64,000 nt of DNA from Rhizobium sp. Root1203 (GCF_001424945.1 NZ_LMCW01000056.1:179447-243446); one strand, 5' to 3'. Positions 42,574 to 51,195 are shown, counted from the stretch's first letter. Made by a program: numbers and translations. The notes: a model not told the origin generated them from the letters alone.

Positions 42574-42790
42574 CGATCATCCTTTCGAGGCCCGTTCCTT
42601 CGAGGCGTAAGAGCTCACGCGTCCCGACATTGGACAGATCGCACACAATAAATCCAACGTAAATCATGCACTTAGGGCGAGGGGGTCGCGAAAGGCAATT
42701 CAATCGATTAGCCGACAGAATGCCGCAGCGAAGGGGGCCCCCGGAGGCGTTGGGGTCGACAGCCTGTTATCGATGGCCAACCTGCGATAG

Positions 42791-44335
42791 TCATTGGGTT
42801 GCGGGCTGACGTCGGGCGATCGGGATACAGAGCAGCGCAAAGGCCGTGAGGATGGCAATGATCATCCATGCCTCATTGATGGCCTGAACGCTCGCAGCCG
42901 TCTGGACCAACGGATCGAGCATGGCCGTCGTATCCTCATCGAAGCTTCCCGCATGGCCCAAAATGACTTGCACCGGTGCGCCGACGAACGATGCGGCTGC
43001 GACGTCGCCGGCCTGTAAGCGGTTCCACAAATCCTGTCCCAGAGGCTCCGACCGTGTGTAGATGATGGTATCGATCAGGGCGATGCCGATCGCCCCGCCA
43101 AGATTTCGCATCAGGTTGAAGAGGCCGCTCGCATCGGGCACCTGCTCGGGCGAAAGCGTTCCCAGCGCCAGGCGTGTCGGCGGCAGCAGACAGAACATGA
43201 TTGCAACCCCACGCACAACCTGTGGCCAAAACATTGCCTTGAAATCGGAAGTGGGGTCCTGGAAGGCACTCATGCCGACCCCGACTGCGAAGAGCGTGAA
43301 GCCTATCGCCGACAGCGGCCGCGCGTCCGTCCGTTTCTCCAGTGCAACGACGATCGGCGCAGTCAGAAGTTGGGCGATTCCTGTCACCAGCATGGTTTCT
43401 CCGATCTCCAGCGCGCTGTGACCCCTGACGAATGCGAGAAAGACCGGCATCAGATAGACTGAGCCGAACAGGCCGATTCCGAGAGCGAAACTAAGAATGG
43501 AGCCCACGAGAAAGTTTCGGTCGCCAAAATTTCGGAGATCGACCAGTGGCTGCGCCCCGCGGAGCGTTCGTGTAGCAAAGATCGCTCCGGATGTGAGGCT
43601 GAGCAGGAGCAATCCCGCAACATATGGCGAGCTCCAGCCGGCTGTCGGCGCCTCTTTCATCGCGATCTCCAGGGTGGTCAGGGCTGTTGCCATCATGAGT
43701 AGCGACAGGGCATCGAGGTGCCTGATATGCGACGCCTCCAGCCTTTTCCTCGGCAGGGACAGCGACGCCACGACGGCTGCAACAAGACCTGGCACAACGT
43801 TAATCAGGAAGAGCCAGTGCCATGAATAGGTTTCGGTGATCCAGCCTCCGACGATGGGTCCCACAGTCGGGGCGAGCACCGCGAGAACGCCGGCTATCGT
43901 CGTCGCCAAGGCCTGACGCCTGTTGGGAAACAGAATGAACACGGCTGAGAATACGGATGGAATGATGGTGCCGCCCGAGAAGCCTTGAAGCACCCGCCAG
44001 GCCACCAGTTCACCAAAGCTGCTGCTTGCCGCGCAGCCTGCCGAGGCTATGGCGAACAAGGTAATGGCGGTGACGAAGAGCCATCGCATCGTGAGGAGCC
44101 GCGTGAGGAAGCCCGTGAGCGGGATCGCAACAACCTCTGCGATCAGGTAGGCCGTTTGGATCCAGCTCATCTGATCGGGACTGATCTCAAGGGCGGATTG
44201 TATGGTAGGCAGGGATGTCGCGACGACCTGTATGTCGAGGATCGCCATGAACATGCCAGCGCACATGGCAATAAAGCCAATCCAGACGATGGCAGTTCTT
44301 TCGTCTGAGTAGCCTGCTTCAGATCTTCCCGACAT
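42791..44335 (-). CDS. DHA2-family MFS efflux transporter (EmrB/QacA-like)
   Basis: A 514-residue inner-membrane drug/proton antiporter with about 14 membrane segments. The DHA2 motifs include LDIQVVATSLPTIQSALEIS in segment 1, WRVLQGFSGGTIIPSVFS, and motif C in segment 5, GVLAVLAPTVGPIVGGWI. ATG 44335 is preceded by AGGATCGTCAA; the longer frame to 44407 reads into a methyltransferase remnant. No EmrA-like adaptor or regulator lies next to it, so its substrate is unknown. Confidence 0.9.
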   Translation of the reverse strand: MSGRSEAGYSDERTAIVWIGFIAMCAGMFMAILDIQVVATSLPTIQSALEISPDQMSWIQTAYLIAEVVAIPLTGFLTRLLTMRWLFVTAITLFAIASAGCAASSSFGELVAWRVLQGFSGGTIIPSVFSAVFILFPNRRQALATTIAGVLAVLAPTVGPIVGGWITETYSWHWLFLINVVPGLVAAVVASLSLPRKRLEASHIRHLDALSLLMMATALTTLEIAMKEAPTAGWSSPYVAGLLLLSLTSGAIFATRTLRGAQPLVDLRNFGDRNFLVGSILSFALGIGLFGSVYLMPVFLAFVRGHSALEIGETMLVTGIAQLLTAPIVVALEKRTDARPLSAIGFTLFAVGVGMSAFQDPTSDFKAMFWPQVVRGVAIMFCLLPPTRLALGTLSPEQVPDASGLFNLMRNLGGAIGIALIDTIIYTRSEPLGQDLWNRLQAGDVAAASFVGAPVQVILGHAGSFDEDTTAMLDPLVQTAASVQAINEAWMIIAILTAFALLCIPIARRQPATQ

Positions 44336-44339
44336 TTGA

Positions 44340-44515
44340 CGATCCTGAGCGCGCGGCTCGTATGCAATTGGAAAGGACAATCTGTGCGATCGAAATGACC
44401 AAGGCATCGACAGGCAAGCCGATACAGGAGAGCAGGACCGCGATCTCCCCTACACCGACAACATAGTTCGGATGGCGCGAGAAGCGATAGCGGCCGTTCG
44501 AGTCAGGTGATCAGG
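44340..44515 (-). pseudogene. Fragment of an isoprenylcysteine methyltransferase (ICMT)-like gene
   Basis: On the minus strand between the Ldh2-family gene and the MFS gene, one frame reads SPDSNGRYRFSRHPNYVVGV and onward through a hydrophobic stretch to SNCIRAARSG. GRYRFSRHPNYV is the signature of ICMT/DUF1295 methyltransferases, and the following hydrophobic helix and R-A tail fit the same C-terminus. There is no start codon; a stop lies just before it. I read it as a remnant of about 57 codons. Confidence 0.45.
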
Positions 44516-44539
44516 AGGGATCGTTCTGAATTGCACCCA

Positions 44540-45568
44540 TTACCTGCGGAGTTCAGCGAGCACCCGTTCCAGTTCGGCAAGCAGCTCGGCCTGAACGGGA
44601 ATGCCAAGCGCCTCGTTCCGGTCACGGGCTTCATAGCGCCGCTGCGATGGAAGTCTTGCGCCTTGGTCGGTGATGGAGTGGAACAAGCTCTCGGCTCGTT
44701 GAAGGTTTTCCGCTACACCTCCTCCCAGGAACGAGTGCGGATCGAGTGCGATGATAAGCTCGCCGTGACAGGGCGTAACGCCTGCGCCTTCGTCGAAGAC
44801 CATCGACTCCGCGCTCATCATGTCACCGATCAGCGGTCCGGCAAGAAGTTCGATCATCGCCGACAGGGCTGAGCCCTTGTGCCCTCCAAACGTCAGCATT
44901 GCACCCTGCAGCGCTTCGGTGGGATCGGTCGTATCACGTCCCTCGCTATCCAGGGCCCACCCGATGGGGATTGGCTTTCCTGCGCGCCGGTGGAGCTCAA
45001 TTTCACCGCGGGCAGATGCACTTGTGGCGAAGTCGAAGACAAACGGTCTTCTCTCCGGCCGCGGCCAGCCAAACGCCAGCGGATTGGTCCCAAATGCTGG
45101 CTTTGTGCCCCCCGCGGGTGCAACCCAACTGTGGCTCGGTGTGAAGGCCAAAGCCACCAGACCGGTTTCGGCGATAGCCTCCACCTCGGGCCAGAGAGCA
45201 GAAAAGTGATAACAGCGCGTGATGGCCATGGCGGCTATGCCCTGTTGCCGCGTCTTGCTGACCAGCTTCGGCAGACCGGTTTCGAACGCAAGCAAGGAAT
45301 AGCCGTAGTTGGCATCGACCCGAACGATACCCGGCGCCGCATCGTCAACAACCGGGACCGCGTTCGGGTCGATCTTGCCGGCCTTGATGGTTTGGACGCA
45401 ACCAAGCAGCCGATAGAGCCCATGCGAGTAGCATTCGTCCTGTTGCGCGGCCAATATGGAGCCCGTCACGGTGCGGGCGTGATCGGGTGTCAGACCTGCC
45501 GCCAGGAGAATTTCGGTGCTGAGCGTCTGCGCAGCCTCGCGCGTGAGATATATGCTGTTGGAAGACAT
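44540..45568 (-). CDS. Malate/L-lactate dehydrogenase-family (Ldh2/DpkA) reductase
   Basis: A 342-residue NAD(P)-dependent enzyme of the Ldh2 family. Blocks include ECYSHGLYRLLGCVQTIKAG, RCYHFSALWPEVEAIAE, FGTNPLAFGWPRPER and FGGHKGSALSAMIELLAG. The family includes delta1-piperideine-2-carboxylate/delta1-pyrroline-2-carboxylate reductase as well as ureidoglycolate and malate dehydrogenases. It lies downstream of a DapA-family gene on the same strand. With a neighbouring M24 (Xaa-Pro type) peptidase, a role in hydroxyproline or cyclic imino-acid metabolism is plausible. ATG 45568 chosen over an upstream GTG. Confidence 0.82.
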   Translation of the reverse strand: MSSNSIYLTREAAQTLSTEILLAAGLTPDHARTVTGSILAAQQDECYSHGLYRLLGCVQTIKAGKIDPNAVPVVDDAAPGIVRVDANYGYSLLAFETGLPKLVSKTRQQGIAAMAITRCYHFSALWPEVEAIAETGLVALAFTPSHSWVAPAGGTKPAFGTNPLAFGWPRPERRPFVFDFATSASARGEIELHRRAGKPIPIGWALDSEGRDTTDPTEALQGAMLTFGGHKGSALSAMIELLAGPLIGDMMSAESMVFDEGAGVTPCHGELIIALDPHSFLGGGVAENLQRAESLFHSITDQGARLPSQRRYEARDRNEALGIPVQAELLAELERVLAELRR

Positions 45569-45595
45569 GCGAGCGTGCCCTGTTGTCACACATGG

Positions 45596-45621
45596 AAAGA
45601 GGCGCGATAGAGCGCCTCTTT
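45596..45621 (-). terminator. Hairpin between DapA-family and Ldh2-family genes
   Basis: A ten-base-pair stem AAAGAGGCGC/GCGCCTCTTT around the loop GATAGA. It has a short T run on each strand, so it may terminate in either direction. It would partly separate the DapA-like gene from the reductase gene. Confidence 0.5.
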
Positions 45622-45687
45622 TCGATTTGCGTCCAGGGACACCATCCGGATTGCCCCGCGGAATGCAGGTGGAGACGTATGTATCCG

Positions 45688-46599
45688 TTACGCCGCTTTC
45701 TTGCTGAGCGAGGGGCGCGTGGCAGCGGCTTTTTCGACCATGGCAGTCACCTCGGCGCGGCGGGCACCCGTTAGCGGCATGCGCGGCATGCGCACACGTT
45801 CCGTGCCGCGGCCCATGATCTGTTCGGCGAGCTTGATCGACTGAACCAGATCGTGTTCCGCATCGAGATGGAGAAGCGGCATGAACCAGCGGTAGATGCG
45901 ACGGGCTTCTTCCCAGTCACCGCGCTCGGCTGCAGCAATGAGCTGAACGGATTCCTGCGGGAAGGCGCTGGTGAGGCCCGAGACCCAGCCCTTGGCGCCG
46001 AGCATCATTCCCTCGAGAGCGACGTCGTCGAGACCGGCAAAAAGGTCGAAGCGATCGCCGAACTCATTGATGAGGTCGGTGAAGCGACGCGGATCCGGTG
46101 CGCTTTCCTTGACAGCCTTGATGTTCTTCACACCCTCGAGCTCGCGCAGCACGTCGACGCCGATATTGACGCGATAGGCGGGAGGATTGTTGTAGAGCAT
46201 GATCGGCAGGGATGTCGCCTCGGCGACCGCCTTGAAATGGGCGACGAGTTCATTCGGCTTCGGCACATAGACCATGGCCGGCAACAGCATAAGGCCATCG
46301 GCTCCAAGCTTTTCTGCGTCCCTTGCGTAGGCAATAGCGCGGCGGGTGTCGAACTCGGAGACGCCGGTAACGACAGGCACGCGACCGTTGACGACCTCGA
46401 CCGCGGCCTTGAGGATCGTGCGCTTCTCCTCGGGATCGAGCGAGTTGTTCTCGCCGCAGGTGCCCATCACGATCAGGCCGGTGACGCCGTCATTGACGAG
46501 CGCATCCTGCACACGTTGGGTGTTGTCGAGATCGACCGACAGATCTTCATGGAATTGCGTTGTTACAGCGGGAAAAACGCCGCGCCAGCCAGTGGTCAT
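45688..46599 (-). CDS. DapA-family aldolase/dehydratase (HypD-like candidate)
   Basis: A 303-residue class-I aldolase of the DHDPS/N-acetylneuraminate-lyase family. The Schiff-base lysine is K164 in IKAVKESAPD, the catalytic tyrosine Y136 in LYNNPPAYRV, and the start reads WRGVFPAVTTQF. The family includes pyrroline-4-hydroxy-2-carboxylate deaminase of hydroxyproline breakdown. Dihydrodipicolinate synthase itself is unlikely, because the TGTTGE-type motif reads MGTCGEN. A TGTCGACA site lies 43 bases upstream, as it does for the M24 peptidase and GntR genes, so the three appear co-regulated. Confidence 0.83.
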   Translation of the reverse strand: MTTGWRGVFPAVTTQFHEDLSVDLDNTQRVQDALVNDGVTGLIVMGTCGENNSLDPEEKRTILKAAVEVVNGRVPVVTGVSEFDTRRAIAYARDAEKLGADGLMLLPAMVYVPKPNELVAHFKAVAEATSLPIMLYNNPPAYRVNIGVDVLRELEGVKNIKAVKESAPDPRRFTDLINEFGDRFDLFAGLDDVALEGMMLGAKGWVSGLTSAFPQESVQLIAAAERGDWEEARRIYRWFMPLLHLDAEHDLVQSIKLAEQIMGRGTERVRMPRMPLTGARRAEVTAMVEKAAATRPSLSKKAA

Positions 46600-46641
46600 T
46601 TCAGCCTCCTATCGTGTTGGTGAAAACATCAGTATACAAAC

Positions 46642-46649
46642 TGTCGACA
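46642..46649. promoter_or_regulatory. TGTCGACA operator copy 1 (before DapA-family gene)
   Basis: Perfect eight-base palindrome TGTCGACA, flanked as ATTTTGTCGACAG on the minus strand. It lies 43 bases before the start of the DapA-family gene. The same core occurs at 47988 and 49261. Confidence 0.6.
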
Positions 46650-46759
46650 AAATCAAGAGACTTGTCGAGCGGAACCGGGACGAGCCCGGCGAGGGTGGCT
46701 CGGGCTTGGCTCGTTTGCGCCTGAGACGAACGCAAACCGTTGCTGTGGAAAGAGGCGCG

Positions 46760-47902
46760 TCAACCAAACGGATCGATCGGGCTCGTCGCTGGGGTCGTGA
46801 ACCATCGGGCACCGCTTTCCGTCATATAGATGTGGTCTTCCAGACGGATGCCGAACCGGTTCGGGAAGACGATCATCGGTTCATTCGAAAAGCACATGCC
46901 TGGTTTCAGATGCATCGCATTTCCACGAACGAGATAGGGCTCCTCATGAATTTCGAGACCCAGTCCGTGGCCGGCGCGGTGCGGTAGACCCGGCAGGTCG
47001 TAGTCCGGACCGAGGCCGTGCTTTCTCAAAACACGCCGCGCCGCATCGTCCACGCTGCCGCATAAAGCCCCCGGAACGGCCGCCTCGAAGACAGCCTGTT
47101 GCGCTTCCCGCTCGATTGCCCATGCCTCGGCAAAGGCCTCACTCGGCGTTTCCAGCACGTATGTACGGGTCAGATCCGAATGATAGCCATCGATGCGGCA
47201 ACCGGTGTCCACCAGCACGACATCTCCCGGCTGATATACCTGATCGCCGTCGGCGCCGTGCGGAAGGGAGGTTGCTTCGCCGAAAGAAACGATGCTGAAG
47301 GAGGACCCGCCTTCCGCGCCGAGCGCGCGATGCTGTTGGTCGATATACTGGACCACGTCGGAGGCGCGGATGCCGGGCTTGATGAAGTCGCGGGTTCGAC
47401 GCTGTACCTCGAGCGTCAGATCCATTGCATATTGGATAAGGTCGATTTCGGCCTGCGACTTGCAGAGGCGCAGATCGCGGATCGTCCGGCCGCCGTCAAG
47501 CAGTTGTTGGGGTCCCATCTGCGAGGCCAAGGCGTGATAGACGAAGAGGGGCAGGGCGTCGTCAAGAGCCAGCCGCTTCCTCGGGCCGAGAAGCGTTGCG
47601 ACCAGGGCAGCACTGCTCTCGTCTTCCTCCCAGGTGAGGATCTCGCCGGCAAGTTTTGGCAGGCTTTCGACGCGACTGCGCTCGAAGCCGGGGACAATGT
47701 AGTAGAATTCCGAGGGTGTGATCAGAGCGCCCAGAAGGCGTTCGCTCTGATGCCAGACCAAGCCGGTGAAATATCGCAAACTCTCAGTCGGGCCAAGTAG
47801 AATGCCGCCTATACCGTCGTCCGAAAGCTTGGTCCTTAGGCGGGCGATGCGCTCCTGACGTTCTTTGTCGGTGATAGGCTGGACGGGATGAGGCCAGGAC
47901 AT
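46760..47902 (-). CDS. M24-family metallopeptidase (Xaa-Pro dipeptidase-like)
   Basis: A 380-residue peptidase with creatinase-type N-terminal domain and pita-bread catalytic domain. Metal ligands are visible in order: the two aspartates in VDTGCRIDGYHSDLTR, the histidine in HRAGHGLGLEIHEEPYL, and glutamates in CFSNEPMIV and RLEDHIYM. M24B members cleave Xaa-Pro bonds or hydrolyse ectoine derivatives. A TGTCGACA palindrome 86 bases upstream ties it to the GntR gene. If it is a prolidase, it could feed (hydroxy)proline to the two enzymes downstream. Confidence 0.87.
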   Translation of the reverse strand: MSWPHPVQPITDKERQERIARLRTKLSDDGIGGILLGPTESLRYFTGLVWHQSERLLGALITPSEFYYIVPGFERSRVESLPKLAGEILTWEEDESSAALVATLLGPRKRLALDDALPLFVYHALASQMGPQQLLDGGRTIRDLRLCKSQAEIDLIQYAMDLTLEVQRRTRDFIKPGIRASDVVQYIDQQHRALGAEGGSSFSIVSFGEATSLPHGADGDQVYQPGDVVLVDTGCRIDGYHSDLTRTYVLETPSEAFAEAWAIEREAQQAVFEAAVPGALCGSVDDAARRVLRKHGLGPDYDLPGLPHRAGHGLGLEIHEEPYLVRGNAMHLKPGMCFSNEPMIVFPNRFGIRLEDHIYMTESGARWFTTPATSPIDPFG

Positions 47903-47987
47903 TTCTCTGGTTCCAATCTTGAATATTTTGGACAGTGGCGACGAGGATTGACGGTTGGTCTGGAGCTTATAGTGAATGTCGTCAGTT

Positions 47988-47995
47988 TGTCGACA
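47988..47995. promoter_or_regulatory. TGTCGACA operator copy 2 (before M24 peptidase gene)
   Basis: TGTCGACA with flanks AGTTTGTCGACATGG, 86 bases upstream of the peptidase ATG on the minus strand. This copy agrees with the one before the GntR gene at 10 of the central 11 positions. Confidence 0.6.
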
Positions 47996-48062
47996 TGGAT
48001 TTTGGCTTGGCTATCGGCATGGAGATGACGCCGTCGGCGCGATCGCGACGGCATCAATGCGT

Positions 48063-48422
48063 TCACGGTGGATGATTTGACGGCCACCCGTTGCAATGAC
48101 CAGTTTCGTGGCGAACAACGGCCTCCGGCGTTGCTCCCTTGTAAGTCCTGTCGACGGCAATGATCTCGCATCGGTTGGCACGTTGAGCGCTACAGCCCCG
48201 CATATCCCCGATTGCTTTGTCGGGTACGTCGTGTCGGGCGAAGAGTGCGTTGCACGCTGCCTTCAGCTGCAGCTGAGGGATCTTGTGGATCGTCAACCTG
48301 CCGGGATACGGGTGATCGTATCGAGCTGGAGGAATCCACTCGCCGTCGCGGGGGCCGGCAAAGGCTGGCTGGACAAAAATCCCCAGCATGCTCGATAAGA
48401 CCAGGAAGCCGGCAACTCTCAT
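48063..48422 (-). CDS. Small secreted protein with HExxH-like motif
   Basis: A 119-residue protein with a clear signal peptide (MRVAGFLVLSSMLGIFVQPA, cleavage after AFA). The mature part has four cysteines and, near the C-terminus, AVVRHETGHCNGWPSNHP. HETGH fits the zinc-binding HExxH pattern, and the following histidine could be a third ligand. It may be a minimal zinc protein or peptidase; most of a normal peptidase fold is absent, so I do not assign activity. It lies between the peptidase and GntR genes but 160 bases from the former. Confidence 0.7.
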   Translation of the reverse strand: MRVAGFLVLSSMLGIFVQPAFAGPRDGEWIPPARYDHPYPGRLTIHKIPQLQLKAACNALFARHDVPDKAIGDMRGCSAQRANRCEIIAVDRTYKGATPEAVVRHETGHCNGWPSNHPP

Positions 48423-48488
48423 TCATCTCTCCGTGGATCAATTCGCAAGGGACGTAGCTGAATGGCTGGTTGCGCCGACTGTCCGGCT

Positions 48489-49208
48489 TCAGAGGTTCTT
48501 TATTTCGCGCGCATTGCTGGTTTCGCGCGCGATATATTCCTGAATCTGCCGCACGATCTGGGCTGCGTGTTCGATTGCGAGGCGATCTGCCTTTTCGACG
48601 TCGCCGGCTTCGATGGCCGCAATGAGCTGCTCATGCTCCTCTACATATTGACGGGGCAGTCTGTCGTCGAAAGTTGAATAGTAAAGCCTGAGAATTCGGC
48701 GCCCTTCATCGAGGAGACGGGAGAAGAAGGCCGTATAGTACGGATTGCCACCTTGCTCGGCGATGGCAACGTGAAACTCCCTGTTCGCCTCGATCATCGC
48801 ATAAGCATCTCTTGCGACGACGGCACGGGCAAAGTTCTCCTGATGCACGCGGATTTGCAGCATGGTCGCCGGATTCGTCTTTGTTGCTGCGCCTCGCGTG
48901 GTCACGCGGTACATGAGCGTCAGTGCATCGAAATAGGTCGGCAATGTCGCAAAGTCGATCGTCGCAACGATTGTGTTGCGGTTCGGCAGCGTCGTCACCA
49001 GCCCGTCCGCTGCCAGGCGCAACAGCGCTTCGCGAATAGGCGTTCTCGACATCCCAAAGCGTTCGGAAAGCCGCACCTCGTCGAGCGGGCTGCCGGGTTC
49101 CAACGACATCGAGAGAATTTCGCTACGGATTGTGGTATAGACTGATTGCGTGCCCGAGCCTCGGGCTCTATTGACATCGCGACTAGGCTCCGGGCTGGTA
49201 GTCGTCAT
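48489..49208 (-). CDS. GntR-family regulator (FCD domain)
   Basis: A 239-residue GntR regulator of the FadR/FCD subfamily. The winged helix is TQSVYTTIRSEILSMSLEPG with LSERFGMSRTPIREALLRLAADGLV, followed by an all-helical FCD effector domain (EANREFHVAIAEQGGNPYY and RQYVEEHEQLIAAIEAGD). ATG 49208 follows AAGGACGCGTC; the frame to 49274 has no better start. A TGTCGACA palindrome 53 bases upstream suggests self-regulation, and matching sites precede the M24 peptidase and DapA-family genes. Confidence 0.9.
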   Translation of the reverse strand: MTTTSPEPSRDVNRARGSGTQSVYTTIRSEILSMSLEPGSPLDEVRLSERFGMSRTPIREALLRLAADGLVTTLPNRNTIVATIDFATLPTYFDALTLMYRVTTRGAATKTNPATMLQIRVHQENFARAVVARDAYAMIEANREFHVAIAEQGGNPYYTAFFSRLLDEGRRILRLYYSTFDDRLPRQYVEEHEQLIAAIEAGDVEKADRLAIEHAAQIVRQIQEYIARETSNAREIKNL

Positions 49209-49260
49209 TGACGCGTCCTTCTGCAAGCGGATGAGGCGACTGTCATTTCTGCACACAATT

Positions 49261-49268
49261 TGTCGACA
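49261..49268. promoter_or_regulatory. TGTCGACA operator copy 3 (before GntR gene)
   Basis: TGTCGACA with flanks AATTTGTCGACATATC, 53 bases upstream of the GntR start. Third copy of the motif found before the DapA-family and peptidase genes. Confidence 0.6.
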
Positions 49269-49474
49269 TATCAAGTGCGCGTTACCAGACGGGCGGCGGC
49301 TTTCGCGTCGGCCGTCGGTCTGCTCATGGCTGACCGACGGCTAATTTCGGACTTGTAAAAATAATCCATATGTGAACATTGTATTTACATGGGAAGAATT
49401 GGTATCGTTCGTGACCATCCGGGAGCCAACGGAACCCAGGCCTCGGCCGCGTGGTCGAGGGAGAGGAAGAGCCT

Positions 49475-50029
49475 ATGACCGAGAGTGCGTCAATGAGGGG
49501 CGGTGCGTCTTCGAAGGGAGCGAAGACGATGCCTGCAGATCATGCCGAGATACCGGTTTGGAATGCCGAGAACTGGTTTTATGAAGATTGGCCCGTCGGA
49601 CAGAAGATAAGATCGTTGCGCCGGACGCTCGGTGAGGGCGATAGCCATCTGTTCAACGCCTTGGTTACGGATATCCATCCCTATGTGCAGGATCAGATCT
49701 TCGCCGAGACGGAAGGTCTGTTCGGACGCAGGCTGGTGGCCGGTGCGTTCGTGTTTTCAGCCGGCCTCGGACTTGTCGCGACGAACTGCGTGAACGCGTT
49801 TTCGTATGGTTACGACAGGCTGCGCTTCATAAAGCCTGTCTTTATCGGGGACACGATCTACACCATCCGGACCAACCTCGACAAACGACCGCGCTATCAG
49901 GACCTCGGCCTGATCCGGGCAAGCTACGAGGTCTTCAAGAACGAAGGCGAATTGGTTCTCTACTGCGAGCACCTTCAGACCGTCAAATACGCAAATCCCG
50001 CCGACTTCGTCGGCAAGACAGAGAAATAG
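49475..50029 (+). CDS. MaoC-like hotdog-fold protein, catalytic residues altered
   Basis: A 184-residue protein of the MaoC/R-hydratase hotdog family. Recognisable are FGRRLVAGAFVFSAGLGLV, FSYGYDRLRFIKPVFIGDTIYT and the end LYCEHLQTVKY. The catalytic DxxPxH appears as DIHPYV, so the histidine is valine, and the later HG pair is AG. It may be an inactive partner of the intact homologue at 60110, with which it shares FSYGYDRLRF. GAGGAAGAG precedes ATG 49475. It heads the deoxy-sugar cluster, six bases before the CoA-transferase gene. Confidence 0.78.
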   Translation: MTESASMRGGASSKGAKTMPADHAEIPVWNAENWFYEDWPVGQKIRSLRRTLGEGDSHLFNALVTDIHPYVQDQIFAETEGLFGRRLVAGAFVFSAGLGLVATNCVNAFSYGYDRLRFIKPVFIGDTIYTIRTNLDKRPRYQDLGLIRASYEVFKNEGELVLYCEHLQTVKYANPADFVGKTEK

Positions 50030-50034
50030 CAAAA

Positions 50035-51195
50035 ATGTCGGAAGAGAATGTCTTGCCGCTCGATGGCCTTGTCGTCGTCGATATGAGCCAGTTCCTGTCG
50101 GGTCCCTATTGTTCGCTGCGTCTGCAGGATCTTGGCGCCCGGGTGATCAAGATCGAGCGTCCTGACGGAGGGGATCTGTCGAGACGCCTCTATCTCAGTG
50201 ACACTGAGATCGGCGGCGACTCGACCATTTTCCACGCGATCAACCGCGCCAAGGAAAGCCTCGCCATCGACATGAAGAACGCCGCGGACATGCAGTCGTT
50301 GAAGACGCTGCTGGCGAAGGCCGATGTGGTAATCCAGAATTTCCGCCCCGGCGTCATCGAACGCCTCGGGCTCGATTACGCCGCGGTGAAGGCGATCAAC
50401 CCGCGTATCGTCTATGGCTCGATCAGCGGCTATGGCGAGGAAGGGCCGTGGGTCAAGCGCCCCGGCCAGGATCTTCTGGCGCAATCGCGCTCCGGTGTGA
50501 TGTGGTTGAATGGCGACGAAAGCCAGGGGCCGGTGCCCTTCGGTCTCGCCGTCGGCGATATGCTCGCTGGCGCGGCGCTTGCCCAGGGCCTCCTGGCGGC
50601 GCTCGTCCGGCGCGGCGTCACCGGCAAGGGCAGCCTTGTCGAAACCAGTCTTCTCGAGGCACTTGTCGACTTTCAGTTCGAGGTTCTGACGACGTTCCTG
50701 AACGACGGACGCCGCCTGCCCAAACGTGCCGATTTCCGCAGCGCCCATGCCTATCTTTCAGCGCCTTATGGGGTCTATCCCGCCAAGGACGGCTATCTCG
50801 CCATAGCCATGACCCCAATTCCGAAGCTGGCCGACCTGCTCGACATGCCGGAACTCGACAAGTACCGAGACGACTCTGCCTCCTGGTTTACCAGCCGCGA
50901 CACCATCAAGGCCATGATCGCCGCGAAGATCGCGATGGGGTCGGTAGCGGATTGGCTCGCGGTGCTTGAGCCCGCCGATATCTGGTGCGCGAAGGTGTTG
51001 AACTGGAACGAACTTCTGGAGAGCGAAGGCTTCTCGGTCCTCGACATGCTCCAGACTGTTACCCGGGATGACAATGTCACCATTCATACCACCCGCTCTC
51101 CGCTGAGGGTGAACGGGCAGCGTCCAAAATTCGAGCGTGCCGCGCCTCGCATCGGCGAGCACAGCGCTGCCATCCGCGAGGAGTTCGGATTATGA
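50035..51195 (+). CDS. CaiB/BaiF (family III) CoA-transferase
   Basis: A 386-residue family III CoA-transferase. It begins LDGLVVVDMSQFLSGPYCSLRLQDLGARVIKIE, with VIQNFRPGVIERLGLDYAAV and ARSG-like SRSGVMWLNGD later. The catalytic aspartate is expected near residue 165 in this class. Family members move CoA between carboxylic acids. It is unusual beside a sugar-acid pathway, which normally uses no CoA esters, and it is flanked by a MaoC-like gene. Its stop overlaps the next start as ATGA. Confidence 0.88.
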   Translation: MSEENVLPLDGLVVVDMSQFLSGPYCSLRLQDLGARVIKIERPDGGDLSRRLYLSDTEIGGDSTIFHAINRAKESLAIDMKNAADMQSLKTLLAKADVVIQNFRPGVIERLGLDYAAVKAINPRIVYGSISGYGEEGPWVKRPGQDLLAQSRSGVMWLNGDESQGPVPFGLAVGDMLAGAALAQGLLAALVRRGVTGKGSLVETSLLEALVDFQFEVLTTFLNDGRRLPKRADFRSAHAYLSAPYGVYPAKDGYLAIAMTPIPKLADLLDMPELDKYRDDSASWFTSRDTIKAMIAAKIAMGSVADWLAVLEPADIWCAKVLNWNELLESEGFSVLDMLQTVTRDDNVTIHTTRSPLRVNGQRPKFERAAPRIGEHSAAIREEFGL

